Source: Hydrogenimonas sp. (GTDB lineage: Bacteria; Campylobacterota; Campylobacteria; Campylobacterales; Hydrogenimonadaceae). From it: DNA of 32,421 bases. Of this stretch, positions 21,756 through 29,434 are shown piece after piece. The translations under genes were made by a program, and so were the position numbers. The notes under the pieces are model-generated. The model did no database searches. It was not told the origin of the DNA and saw only the letters and a list, made by a program, of their open reading frames with translations. The DNA is taken from assembly GCA_015484905.1 (NCBI GenBank), contig WFUN01000109.1, positions 1 to 32,421 on the forward strand. The letters run 5' to 3'. Each line of letters opens with the position of its first letter. Position 1 is the stretch's first letter.

Positions 21756-22948
21756 TTTGCCTCCGATTTGAGAGTTTTAAGATATGCCACCATATCGTCA
21801 AGACTCTTCTCGTCAAGAGGATAGGGAGGCATCGTAGATTGACGAATGCCATCTACAACATTGTACCACGGTGTATTGGGGTGGGCATTTCTGTTATATC
21901 CCGGAACAACCACCGCATTTGGATCCACTATGGACTCTCGCAAATAGGCAGCAGTCGAATATCCACCGACATTGTCAAGCCCTGGAGCGGCATAGTTTGG
22001 TCCGCTCAAACCACTTATCTGATGACACCCCGTGCAACCGTTTTGCTCTATCAGTTCTCTACCGTGTACTACATCCCCTTTCGCAGCAGCGGTCAATACG
22101 GTAACAAGCTCATCTTTGCCTTTATAATCAGAAAACTTCACAGCTATCCACCCTGAAAGCAGCTTCTGCCCGTCACGATTAAGCTTCTCTCCATCCCATA
22201 TGGCAAATGCTACCGGAAACACCCCTTTTAGGCTTAGATATTCATCCTTTATAGGTCGTATAAGAGTTCCTCTCCATCCATTTGCATCATACTCCATATC
22301 AGCATAAAATTTTTCACTTCCATCTTTGATCTCAGTCATCGAGCGAAAACCCTCTGAAACAAAGGAGCGCTGATAATCTCTTACAGCCAACGCTCCTACT
22401 CTTCTGGCATACTCCGCAGCCTCTTTCCCGAAAACATTTTTGCTGAGTACATTCTGCTGCATGGAGACGTCGCCGTTTCCATTTGGTTCATACACCTCCT
22501 CGATAGCTTTTTGCAAATGGATTATAACCGGTCTGTCATCACTCCCCATCCCTATATAGGGCAACTTTTCAGGATTTTTGTACTCTACTGGAAACTGTAC
22601 GGCAAATCCATCAGCATACTCGTCCGATTTGTATCCGCGCTGCACACTTCTTGTTCCGTCGGACCACTCTATCAAAAAAGCGATATTTTTATCGTCGTGT
22701 ATCGCTTTGACTTTAGCCTCTTTGGCCTTTGCCCCTCTGTTTATCGCGTTGGCCCTCTTATCATTCAAAGTAATAGCACTCTGTGGATAGAGGTGAACTG
22801 TTGTAGCCTTTACGTGCTCCCAGGCTTTAGATTCGGGCGTCAGTTTAGTGACGTCTCTGTCGGTTTTTTTAACCAAAACAATACTATCGGCCATCAATAT
22901 AGATGTAGCCAGCGTGGTCGCAAGCAGCGCAGTAGCAATCTTAATCAT
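21752..22948 (-). CDS. Gamma-type subunit: EB_dh-like heme-b domain fused to a C-terminal mono-heme cytochrome c domain
   Basis: Signal peptide MIKIATALLATTLATSILMADS; DKNIAFLIEWSDGTRS...DGFAVQFPVEY and LSGWIAVKFSDY; one CTGCH motif (22022-22036) with later TMPPYPLDEKSLDDMVAYLKTL. Confidence 0.82.
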   Translation of the reverse strand: MIKIATALLATTLATSILMADSIVLVKKTDRDVTKLTPESKAWEHVKATTVHLYPQSAITLNDKRANAINRGAKAKEAKVKAIHDDKNIAFLIEWSDGTRSVQRGYKSDEYADGFAVQFPVEYKNPEKLPYIGMGSDDRPVIIHLQKAIEEVYEPNGNGDVSMQQNVLSKNVFGKEAAEYARRVGALAVRDYQRSFVSEGFRSMTEIKDGSEKFYADMEYDANGWRGTLIRPIKDEYLSLKGVFPVAFAIWDGEKLNRDGQKLLSGWIAVKFSDYKGKDELVTVLTAAAKGDVVHGRELIEQNGCTGCHQISGLSGPNYAAPGLDNVGGYSTAAYLRESIVDPNAVVVPGYNRNAHPNTPWYNVVDGIRQSTMPPYPLDEKSLDDMVAYLKTLKSEAK

Positions 22949-24041
22949 ATTCCACCACCTTGAACTTGAATTTGTTTACACTGTTTTTGCCCTGAATATA
23001 CCTGTTATCGACCGGTGCGAGCGAAATACCCTGTTTTTTCGCGATATCTTTATAATACTCGCCATCCAACCTGAACATATCCGAATGCCTGTATGCGATA
23101 AGTATGTCCATCAGCTCACTCTCGCCGGTATCTTTACGCTTTTTCATCTCTTTACGCAGCGTTTTCATCGCTCTATGTACTTCTTTGCCAAAAAGTTTTT
23201 CCAACTCTTCCATAGGCACACGACTGCTGCCCTCTATAACTCTTCCTTCAGCATCAAATTTTGGCGGCGCTTCTGTCGGTGGAACATAATAGACATTTGG
23301 TTGCGTTCCGTAATCGCTTCTGAGCGGAAGCGCAACTTTGTATTTATGAACCAGTTTATAGACCTGACCCTCTTCGTCATCCAGAAAACCGACAAATCTG
23401 ATACGTCCAACACACTGCTGGGCGCATGCAGGAGGAAGCCCTTTTTCAACTCTGGGAAAACAGAGTATGCACTTTTCGCTTTTACTGATTTTGGGATTGA
23501 AATATATCTTTTTATAAGGGCAGCCGGCGATACAATAGCGATACCCCTGGCATCGGTCCAAATCTACAAGAACAACACCATCCTGATCCCGTTTGAAAAT
23601 CGCATCACGGGGACATGCGCTCAGGCAACCCGGATTGGAGCAGTGATTGCATATACGGGGAATGTAAAAGAAATAGTTGTCGTTCGGAAACTCTCCTGCA
23701 CCTTCGTCCTCATCCCAGTTGGGCCCCCATGTAGGTTCTATATTCGGTCTAAACTGCGCCCCAAACTGTAGTTCGTCATGGTTGTAGTCCCATGGCACCC
23801 CATAATCTGCTTCGATATTCGGAACCACTCCCGCCTGAAGGTCACCTGCAGCATCGAAGCCGCCACCAAGCTCCATCCAGTTTTTGGGATAACCTGTTCC
23901 AGGATATGTCTCGACATTGTTCCAGTACATGTACTCACGCCCGTTTCTATTGGTCCATTGGGTTTTACATGCAACAGTACAGGTCTGACATCCGATACAT
24001 TTGTTCAAATCCATTACCATTGCCAATTGTCGTTTAGACAT
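22941..24041 (-). CDS. Type II DMSO-reductase-family iron-sulfur beta subunit (NarH/SerB/EbdB-like)
   Basis: QLAMVMDLNKCIGCQTCTVACKTQWTNRNGREYMYWNNVETYPGTGYPKNW; CNHCSNPGCLSACPRDAIFKRDQDGVVLVDLDRCQGYRYCIAGCPYKKIYFNPKISKSEKCILCFPRVEKGLPPACAQQCVGRIRFVG. Confidence 0.95.
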   Translation of the reverse strand: MSKRQLAMVMDLNKCIGCQTCTVACKTQWTNRNGREYMYWNNVETYPGTGYPKNWMELGGGFDAAGDLQAGVVPNIEADYGVPWDYNHDELQFGAQFRPNIEPTWGPNWDEDEGAGEFPNDNYFFYIPRICNHCSNPGCLSACPRDAIFKRDQDGVVLVDLDRCQGYRYCIAGCPYKKIYFNPKISKSEKCILCFPRVEKGLPPACAQQCVGRIRFVGFLDDEEGQVYKLVHKYKVALPLRSDYGTQPNVYYVPPTEAPPKFDAEGRVIEGSSRVPMEELEKLFGKEVHRAMKTLRKEMKKRKDTGESELMDILIAYRHSDMFRLDGEYYKDIAKKQGISLAPVDNRYIQGKNSVNKFKFKVVEYD

Positions 24042-24044
24042 CTG

Positions 24045-24176
24045 TTATTCTCCTTCCATGCACATCAGATCGCCGGTAGCGAAAAATTGCGCGCTGTCAG
24101 CGCAAATACTCTCTATTATCGAGAGCTCAGCATCTATATTGAAGTTGTTTGTTCTACAATATTCTTCACAACTCAT
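24045..24176 (-). CDS. Candidate 43-aa acidic, four-Cys small protein between alpha and beta subunit genes
   Basis: ATG overlaps the alpha stop (ATGA). Codon-by-codon translation: MSCEEYCRTNNFNIDAELSIIESICADSAQFFATGDLMCMEGE*, ending 3 nt before the beta start. Below the 60-aa cutoff of the ORF track. Confidence 0.55.
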   Translation of the reverse strand: MSCEEYCRTNNFNIDAELSIIESICADSAQFFATGDLMCMEGE

Positions 24177-27040
24177 ATACTGGCCTTTTCAAAATCAATG
24201 GCACTGTCATATGCATATTGATTGCCATCCCAAAGACCGCCAAACTTCAAATGCCCCCAACCGTCCGCCATTTCAAGCAGATTTAAAGACATAGGCACTA
24301 CCTCATTGTGCCCTTTCTTAAACTTATACATATATGGATCCCAACCATGCTCCATTACAAGACTGTCTGGCGGGCATGAGCTCGAAACTTTGGCCATTGC
24401 ATAAAACTCGCCAAGACTGTTAAATATCCTTATGGTTTCGCCATCTTTGATACCTTTTTTCTCAGCAACTTTGCGGTTGACCTGAACATAAGGAACACCC
24501 CGCTGCAGACGCTGCAAAATACGGCTCTGTTTCCAGTTGCTATGGATCGACCAGCGGGCGTGCGGAGTCATGAGTGTAAACGGATATTTCGCCGTCTTTG
24601 GCCTGATTCCTTCCAGCGCACTGTTTGTCTCCGCACCCAGCTGTATATACCATTCATGATCCACATAAAAAGTCTGTCTTCCGCTGAGCGTTTCGAGTCG
24701 TTCGAATTTATAGAGTGTGTTTTCAAATGTAAAGTAAGGTCGGTCGCTGTATAGTGGCGAGAGTTTGCCGGCTTTCTCGTTCAGTTGCAAAAAGCCTCCC
24801 GCTTTGTACATCTTTTCCATAGTCCACGGCTGATATTGATCGCACTTTTCAAGTGCCGCTTCTACAGCCATTTTATCATCACCGAGATAAGGTTCAGCTG
24901 CCGCTTCAGACTCTTCGTCAGTATTGGTAAACTCTTTATACGCTATGGAAAGATCGTGGTATCCTTCGCGCGCATATTTCTTGTCGTCAGGCACTTTCGC
25001 TTTATCTCTGTTCTCCGGTCTATTCGCAATCTCTTCAAGCTTTTTCGCTATCAGCGCAAAAATGCTCCACTCATCTTTGGCCTCACCGATCGGCTTCATA
25101 TCCGCAACAGGTTTGGCAAGATTTGTAAAGCGATGGTATCCTGGACTTGTACGGATATCGTAAACTTCGTAATGTGATTTTGCCGGCAGTAGAATATCGG
25201 CCCAGACCGCCGCATTGCTCATGCGATAATCCACATATGCCCAAAATTTCATTTTATTTAAAAATGCCTCTCTATATTCGCTGCCCTTGTTGCGCCTGAA
25301 TTTGGAATCGGCTACAATAATGGCTACTTCAGGTGTCCACCACGGTTTTACAGCGGATTTTTTACCATTTTCACCCTCTTTCAGCACCTGCTCGATCAGT
25401 TCCATATAATCTTTTTTGCTCATCTTCTGTGACCGCTGGACATCTTCATCGCTGAAATAGTGATCGAAAGTCTCCAGCCCGTCTCCATATACGAACTCAC
25501 CGACAAACCCGGATCCGAACCGAGGTTTGTATTTGCTGCCAAAACCACTGAGTACGCCCAAACCGCTCAGGTTGAATTCATTTTCAGTGTTTAACCCTCC
25601 GTAAGGCCCCATGCGTCCCGTCAAGCCACAGATTGAAGCTATATTCCATACCGATTGCAGACCATTGAAATATTTGTTTAAAGAGAAGCCTGTTGTTATG
25701 GTGACGACTTTCGGTTTGGCTATATCGTGTGCGAGTTCACGCACTACATCAGGATGAACACCTGTAATATTCTGTGTCTTTTCCGGAGCATACCGTTTCG
25801 CAGATTTTTTCAGAATTTCGAAAACAGTAGTTACCTTGACTCTGCCATCAAGAGTTTCGACAATCCATTCACCTTCAAGTTCCGGGTCGATCCCAAACTC
25901 TTCCAGCCGAAGTGTTTTGTGTTCGCTCCCTTCAGTACCGGGCATAAGAACCGGCTCGCCCGTCCTTGCATTTATCGCATAAAACTCCTCTTCGAATCTT
26001 TCATGCTCCTCTTCGTTCTTCGCATGCTCCATATCGCTTCTTCGCAAAAGCTTTTTGTTGTCCAAGCGCACAAGAAAAGGAAGGTCTGTAAATATCTTCA
26101 TAAACCCGGGCTTGTAAAGTCTTTCGTTTAAAATTACATTGATTACACTCATTGCCAGAAAGCTGTCCGCGCCGGGCCTGATAGGAATCCAAAGATCCGC
26201 CGATTTTGCCGAACCATTGAACTCGGGAGTAATCACAACAACTTTTCCGCCATTATATTTGCCTTCCCAGACAAAGTGGGCATCGGGAATACGTGAAACC
26301 GAGGGATTTCCTCCCCAAAAAATAGAAACGTCGGTCGTGTACATAAAATCATATGTTCCACCTACGTTTCCTTCACCATAAGCGACCGCTGCTCCGGTAA
26401 ACATGTCACCCAAATATGAAGCCGGGTATATTCGGTAGGCACCCAATTGAGTGGAAAAGCGAAGCGGACCGCCCCGTCTTCCTTCTGTAAGAAGCCCTGT
26501 ACCGGCATGCACCATAAGTTTTCCAGGCCCTTTATCCGGATCGGTCATCACATCCCATACTTTTTGTGCCACTTCCATAGCAGCTTCATCCCAACTGATA
26601 CGTTTCCATTTTCCTTCACCCCGCTCACCTATACGCTTCATAGGATAAAGTATTCGGTCTTTTTCATACATTACTTGTGAATGTTGAACACCTTTATTGC
26701 ACCCTCTTGGATTGAAATCGGGAATTTTCGCGTTAATGGAAGGATATCTGGCAGACTGGTTTTCTCTTGTAACTACACCATTGTGCGACCATACCTCCCA
26801 TGAGCAGTTACCTTGGCAGTTGACGCAGTGATATGCAAATCCATGCTCATCCTTTTTTCCATAAGTGAAACTGAACTCGTTTCTATACATCTCTTCGGTA
26901 TAGGTTGTATTTGGGTAGCCGAACTTTCCATTTTCAACTTTTATGGCGCCTGTTTTGGCGAACAATCCACCCTGTGACGCCACAAGCGCAGCGGTAATTC
27001 CTGAAAATTTAAGAAAATCTCGTCTTTTATTGTTAACCAT
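24173..27040 (-). CDS. Type II DMSO-reductase-family molybdopterin oxidoreductase, catalytic alpha subunit, Tat-exported
   Basis: Tat leader NNKRRDFLKFSGITAALVA; HxxxCxxxC FS0 motif HCVNCQGNCSW followed by RGCNKGVQHSQ; TYDFMYTTDVSIFWGGNPSVSRIPDAHFVWEGKYNGGKVVVITPEFNGSAKSADLWIPIRPGADSFLAM. Confidence 0.94.
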   Translation of the reverse strand: MVNNKRRDFLKFSGITAALVASQGGLFAKTGAIKVENGKFGYPNTTYTEEMYRNEFSFTYGKKDEHGFAYHCVNCQGNCSWEVWSHNGVVTRENQSARYPSINAKIPDFNPRGCNKGVQHSQVMYEKDRILYPMKRIGERGEGKWKRISWDEAAMEVAQKVWDVMTDPDKGPGKLMVHAGTGLLTEGRRGGPLRFSTQLGAYRIYPASYLGDMFTGAAVAYGEGNVGGTYDFMYTTDVSIFWGGNPSVSRIPDAHFVWEGKYNGGKVVVITPEFNGSAKSADLWIPIRPGADSFLAMSVINVILNERLYKPGFMKIFTDLPFLVRLDNKKLLRRSDMEHAKNEEEHERFEEEFYAINARTGEPVLMPGTEGSEHKTLRLEEFGIDPELEGEWIVETLDGRVKVTTVFEILKKSAKRYAPEKTQNITGVHPDVVRELAHDIAKPKVVTITTGFSLNKYFNGLQSVWNIASICGLTGRMGPYGGLNTENEFNLSGLGVLSGFGSKYKPRFGSGFVGEFVYGDGLETFDHYFSDEDVQRSQKMSKKDYMELIEQVLKEGENGKKSAVKPWWTPEVAIIVADSKFRRNKGSEYREAFLNKMKFWAYVDYRMSNAAVWADILLPAKSHYEVYDIRTSPGYHRFTNLAKPVADMKPIGEAKDEWSIFALIAKKLEEIANRPENRDKAKVPDDKKYAREGYHDLSIAYKEFTNTDEESEAAAEPYLGDDKMAVEAALEKCDQYQPWTMEKMYKAGGFLQLNEKAGKLSPLYSDRPYFTFENTLYKFERLETLSGRQTFYVDHEWYIQLGAETNSALEGIRPKTAKYPFTLMTPHARWSIHSNWKQSRILQRLQRGVPYVQVNRKVAEKKGIKDGETIRIFNSLGEFYAMAKVSSSCPPDSLVMEHGWDPYMYKFKKGHNEVVPMSLNLLEMADGWGHLKFGGLWDGNQYAYDSAIDFEKASI

Positions 27041-27051
27041 TCTTGCTCTCC

Positions 27052-28131
27052 TTAACGACGAATCGGAAGATTCATATTATTGCCCCAGGTATCCCAGGCC
27101 CCGGTGTAGACTTTGACATTTTTGTATCCAAGCATCTGTAGTGCGGTCACAATATCTGACCCACGTCCGGCACCCACCTGACAGTAGGCATAAATCGTCT
27201 TGTCTTTGGTTATTCCATATCTTTTAAATGTCTCCTCAAGCTCTTTTACCGGTCGAAAACTCTTTTTTCTCTCAAAATCGGTCACTTTTTTCCACTCAAT
27301 AAAAGTAGACCCGGGTATATGTCCTCCTCGTGCGACATTATCCATTTTGCGTTCACCTATTATCTCTATCATGCTTCGTGAGTCTACAATGACATATTTG
27401 CTATTTTTTCCGTTTTTCAGAATATCCTGCATCGCTTCGTAAACTTCTTTGGTTCCCGCAATTGCAGAGGTATCTATATCGCTTTTATTGATTTTGTAGT
27501 GTGTGTGCTTAAACTGCTTCTCTTTTCCGCGCTGAACGAGAAGCTTTTTCTCTACCTGTTTCATCTGGGCGACAATCTCTTTTTTCTTCGCTTTCAGTTC
27601 AGCCATTCTCGCTCTATCTCCTGCTTTTTTGGCTTTTCTGTAAGCCTTTTTCACTTTGCGTTTTTCAGCTTTCAGCCTGTCATATATCTTTTGATTCGGA
27701 TCGAGCGCCTTGATTCCGTCCTGCCCTCCATCCAGTATGTAGATCTTTTTATGGCCATAAGATTTGAAGTAGCTGTAAACCCCGGTAGCGTTAGGTCCTC
27801 TCCAGTTATCATAGGCAATAATCGTATCACTGTTTTTAATACCTTTGCTGCTTATGTAATGTTGCGCATGTTCCGGGCATTGATATAATGGCTCACACTC
27901 CATATTTCCCATCAGATCGGCATGATGCAAATGGTGAGCATACATATTTCGGGACCCTTTTATATGTCCTCCCTCAAATGCCGTCTCACTGTCTCCGCTA
28001 ACAAAGACATAACCCGGCTTCCCGATCAGTTTTATAGCCTCTTGCGGCTGAATAGTTATCTTATCTGCAGCCAATAGAGCCGATACAGAAAGGGCAGCCG
28101 TTAAGCAAAGTGTCCTGAACCACTGCTTCAT
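27052..28131 (-). CDS. Periplasmic tandem-rhodanese sulfurtransferase with basic coiled-coil insert
   Basis: Signal peptide MKQWFRTLCLTAALSVSALLAADK; rhodanese 1 GGHIKGSRN...IIAYDNWRGPNATGVY (no Cys); charged linker; rhodanese 2 GGHIPGSTFIEW...IYAYCQVGAGRGSDIVTALQMLGYKNVKVYTGAWDTW. Confidence 0.92.
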   Translation of the reverse strand: MKQWFRTLCLTAALSVSALLAADKITIQPQEAIKLIGKPGYVFVSGDSETAFEGGHIKGSRNMYAHHLHHADLMGNMECEPLYQCPEHAQHYISSKGIKNSDTIIAYDNWRGPNATGVYSYFKSYGHKKIYILDGGQDGIKALDPNQKIYDRLKAEKRKVKKAYRKAKKAGDRARMAELKAKKKEIVAQMKQVEKKLLVQRGKEKQFKHTHYKINKSDIDTSAIAGTKEVYEAMQDILKNGKNSKYVIVDSRSMIEIIGERKMDNVARGGHIPGSTFIEWKKVTDFERKKSFRPVKELEETFKRYGITKDKTIYAYCQVGAGRGSDIVTALQMLGYKNVKVYTGAWDTWGNNMNLPIRR

Positions 28132-28360
28132 TACAACTCCTTAATTATTTGTTCAAAGTGTAAACAACACTCGTTTTATGGGGTTAACCTACAACAATTC
28201 ATTATAGAGGCCAGATTCTTGCTTGAACCTTAAAGGCACCGTTTCAACTCAATAGAGGTGAAAAAAGAGCTTTTTGTTCAGTGAATATCGTCTAATATCC
28301 AATAATGATGAAGAGTTGGACAAGTTAAACTGATTGAGAGAGAGGATGCCCATCTGTTTT

Positions 28361-28382
28361 TTAAAACCTTCAATGGTTTTAA
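28361..28382. repeat. Perfect 8-bp inverted repeat TTAAAACC-TTCAAT-GGTTTTAA upstream of the LRV gene
   Basis: Arms 28361-28368 and 28375-28382, 6-nt spacer, 18 bp before the ATG at 28401. Confidence 0.6.
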
Positions 28383-28400
28383 TATATATAGAGAGAAGTT

Positions 28401-29069
28401 ATGTTGACTCCTCCAACCCTTTTTGCTACCATAAATTCAGCTCCGGTGCAATCCCGGTTTAGTCGCAAAAATCAAATCGTGAAAGCGTTATCAATTATGG
28501 AAAGAGAAAAATCATTGAATTTATTGAAAGATAAAAGTCTGGATATCGAAAAGGTAAAAGCGATCTTTGAAAATTTCAAAAATGACCCTGAAATAGTAAG
28601 TCAGGTGGCCATGAATCTAAGTCTGCGCACTTGTATATACGATCGGGAAAAAGAGAAAAGCCCGATAATGAAAGAGCTTCTTATAGAGCTTAGCAGGTCG
28701 GAAGATATGAGTTGTAGATGGGCAGTCGCCAAAAATCCCCATACTCCAACAGATATTTTGATAAAGCTTGCTACGGACGAAGTAAATCTTGTCAGAGCGT
28801 TGGTAGCGGCTAATCCAAATACGCCTGCGGAGGTGCTGAAAAAACTCTTCAACGACGAAAAAATCGTACGTGACGGACTTTCGGGAAATATATCCACTCC
28901 CGTTAAAATTTTATCTTTGCTTGCTGATGATTCTGACAAAATGGTACGGATGAGAGTTGCAGAAAACACTTCTTCTACAGAAAAGATTTTAAAGTATCTG
29001 CTCAAAGATTCGGATGCGAATGTCGCCAAGGCTGCAAAAAACAATCTTGAAAAAAGAGGTATGGCATGA
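28401..29069 (+). CDS. Leucine-rich-repeat-variant (LRV)/HEAT-like repeat protein
   Basis: Repeats CRWAVAKNPHTPTDILIKLATDE-VNLVRALVAANPNTPAEVLKKLFNDEKIVRDGLSGNISTPVKILSLLADDSDKMVRMRVAENTSSTEKILKYLLKDSD. An alternative start is the ATG at 28497. Confidence 0.8.
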   Translation: MLTPPTLFATINSAPVQSRFSRKNQIVKALSIMEREKSLNLLKDKSLDIEKVKAIFENFKNDPEIVSQVAMNLSLRTCIYDREKEKSPIMKELLIELSRSEDMSCRWAVAKNPHTPTDILIKLATDEVNLVRALVAANPNTPAEVLKKLFNDEKIVRDGLSGNISTPVKILSLLADDSDKMVRMRVAENTSSTEKILKYLLKDSDANVAKAAKNNLEKRGMA

Positions 29070-29434
29070 AAGAAGAGTATAATACACCTGCTCTCTATGA
29101 AGGGGTGGAGAATCATCTTTTATCACTTTTCTATTCAGGTGTCTATATAACAAATAGCGAAATTATAGAAATTGGCAGATCGATAGGACTTAATCTTCCG
29201 ATGAAAGAGCGTTCTGCTCTGCTGAAACAGATTTTGCGTCACGCTCATGAGAGTGGAGAGACTTCAAAAATATTGGAAAGTTTCATATATCTGCTTAATC
29301 GTCGCATAGAAGATTATAAAAAACTGGCACAAAGTTTTCCGGAAGCTTCCGTTTTGATAAAAGAGTGGATCCATAAAGCCGACTCTATCATTTTGCTAAT
29401 GAAGCGAGAGATGAGAGGCAATATATATGAATAA
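29066..29434 (+). CDS. Conserved-looking small helical protein of unknown function
   Basis: 122-aa ORF overlapping the upstream stop (ATGA) and overlapping the downstream Mrp start; no recognised domain. Confidence 0.7.
   Translation: MKEEYNTPALYEGVENHLLSLFYSGVYITNSEIIEIGRSIGLNLPMKERSALLKQILRHAHESGETSKILESFIYLLNRRIEDYKKLAQSFPEASVLIKEWIHKADSIILLMKREMRGNIYE

Noticed and set aside
22848-23771. Plus-strand ORF (307 aa) opposite the beta and gamma subunit genes
   Set aside because: Shadow ORF; the minus strand encodes a clear four-cluster beta subunit.
24091-24125. Short hairpins (GCGCT-GTC-AGCGC and CTCTC-N7-GAGAG) considered as a riboregulator between alpha and beta
   Set aside because: Only 5-bp stems lying inside the candidate smORF; not strong enough to claim separately.
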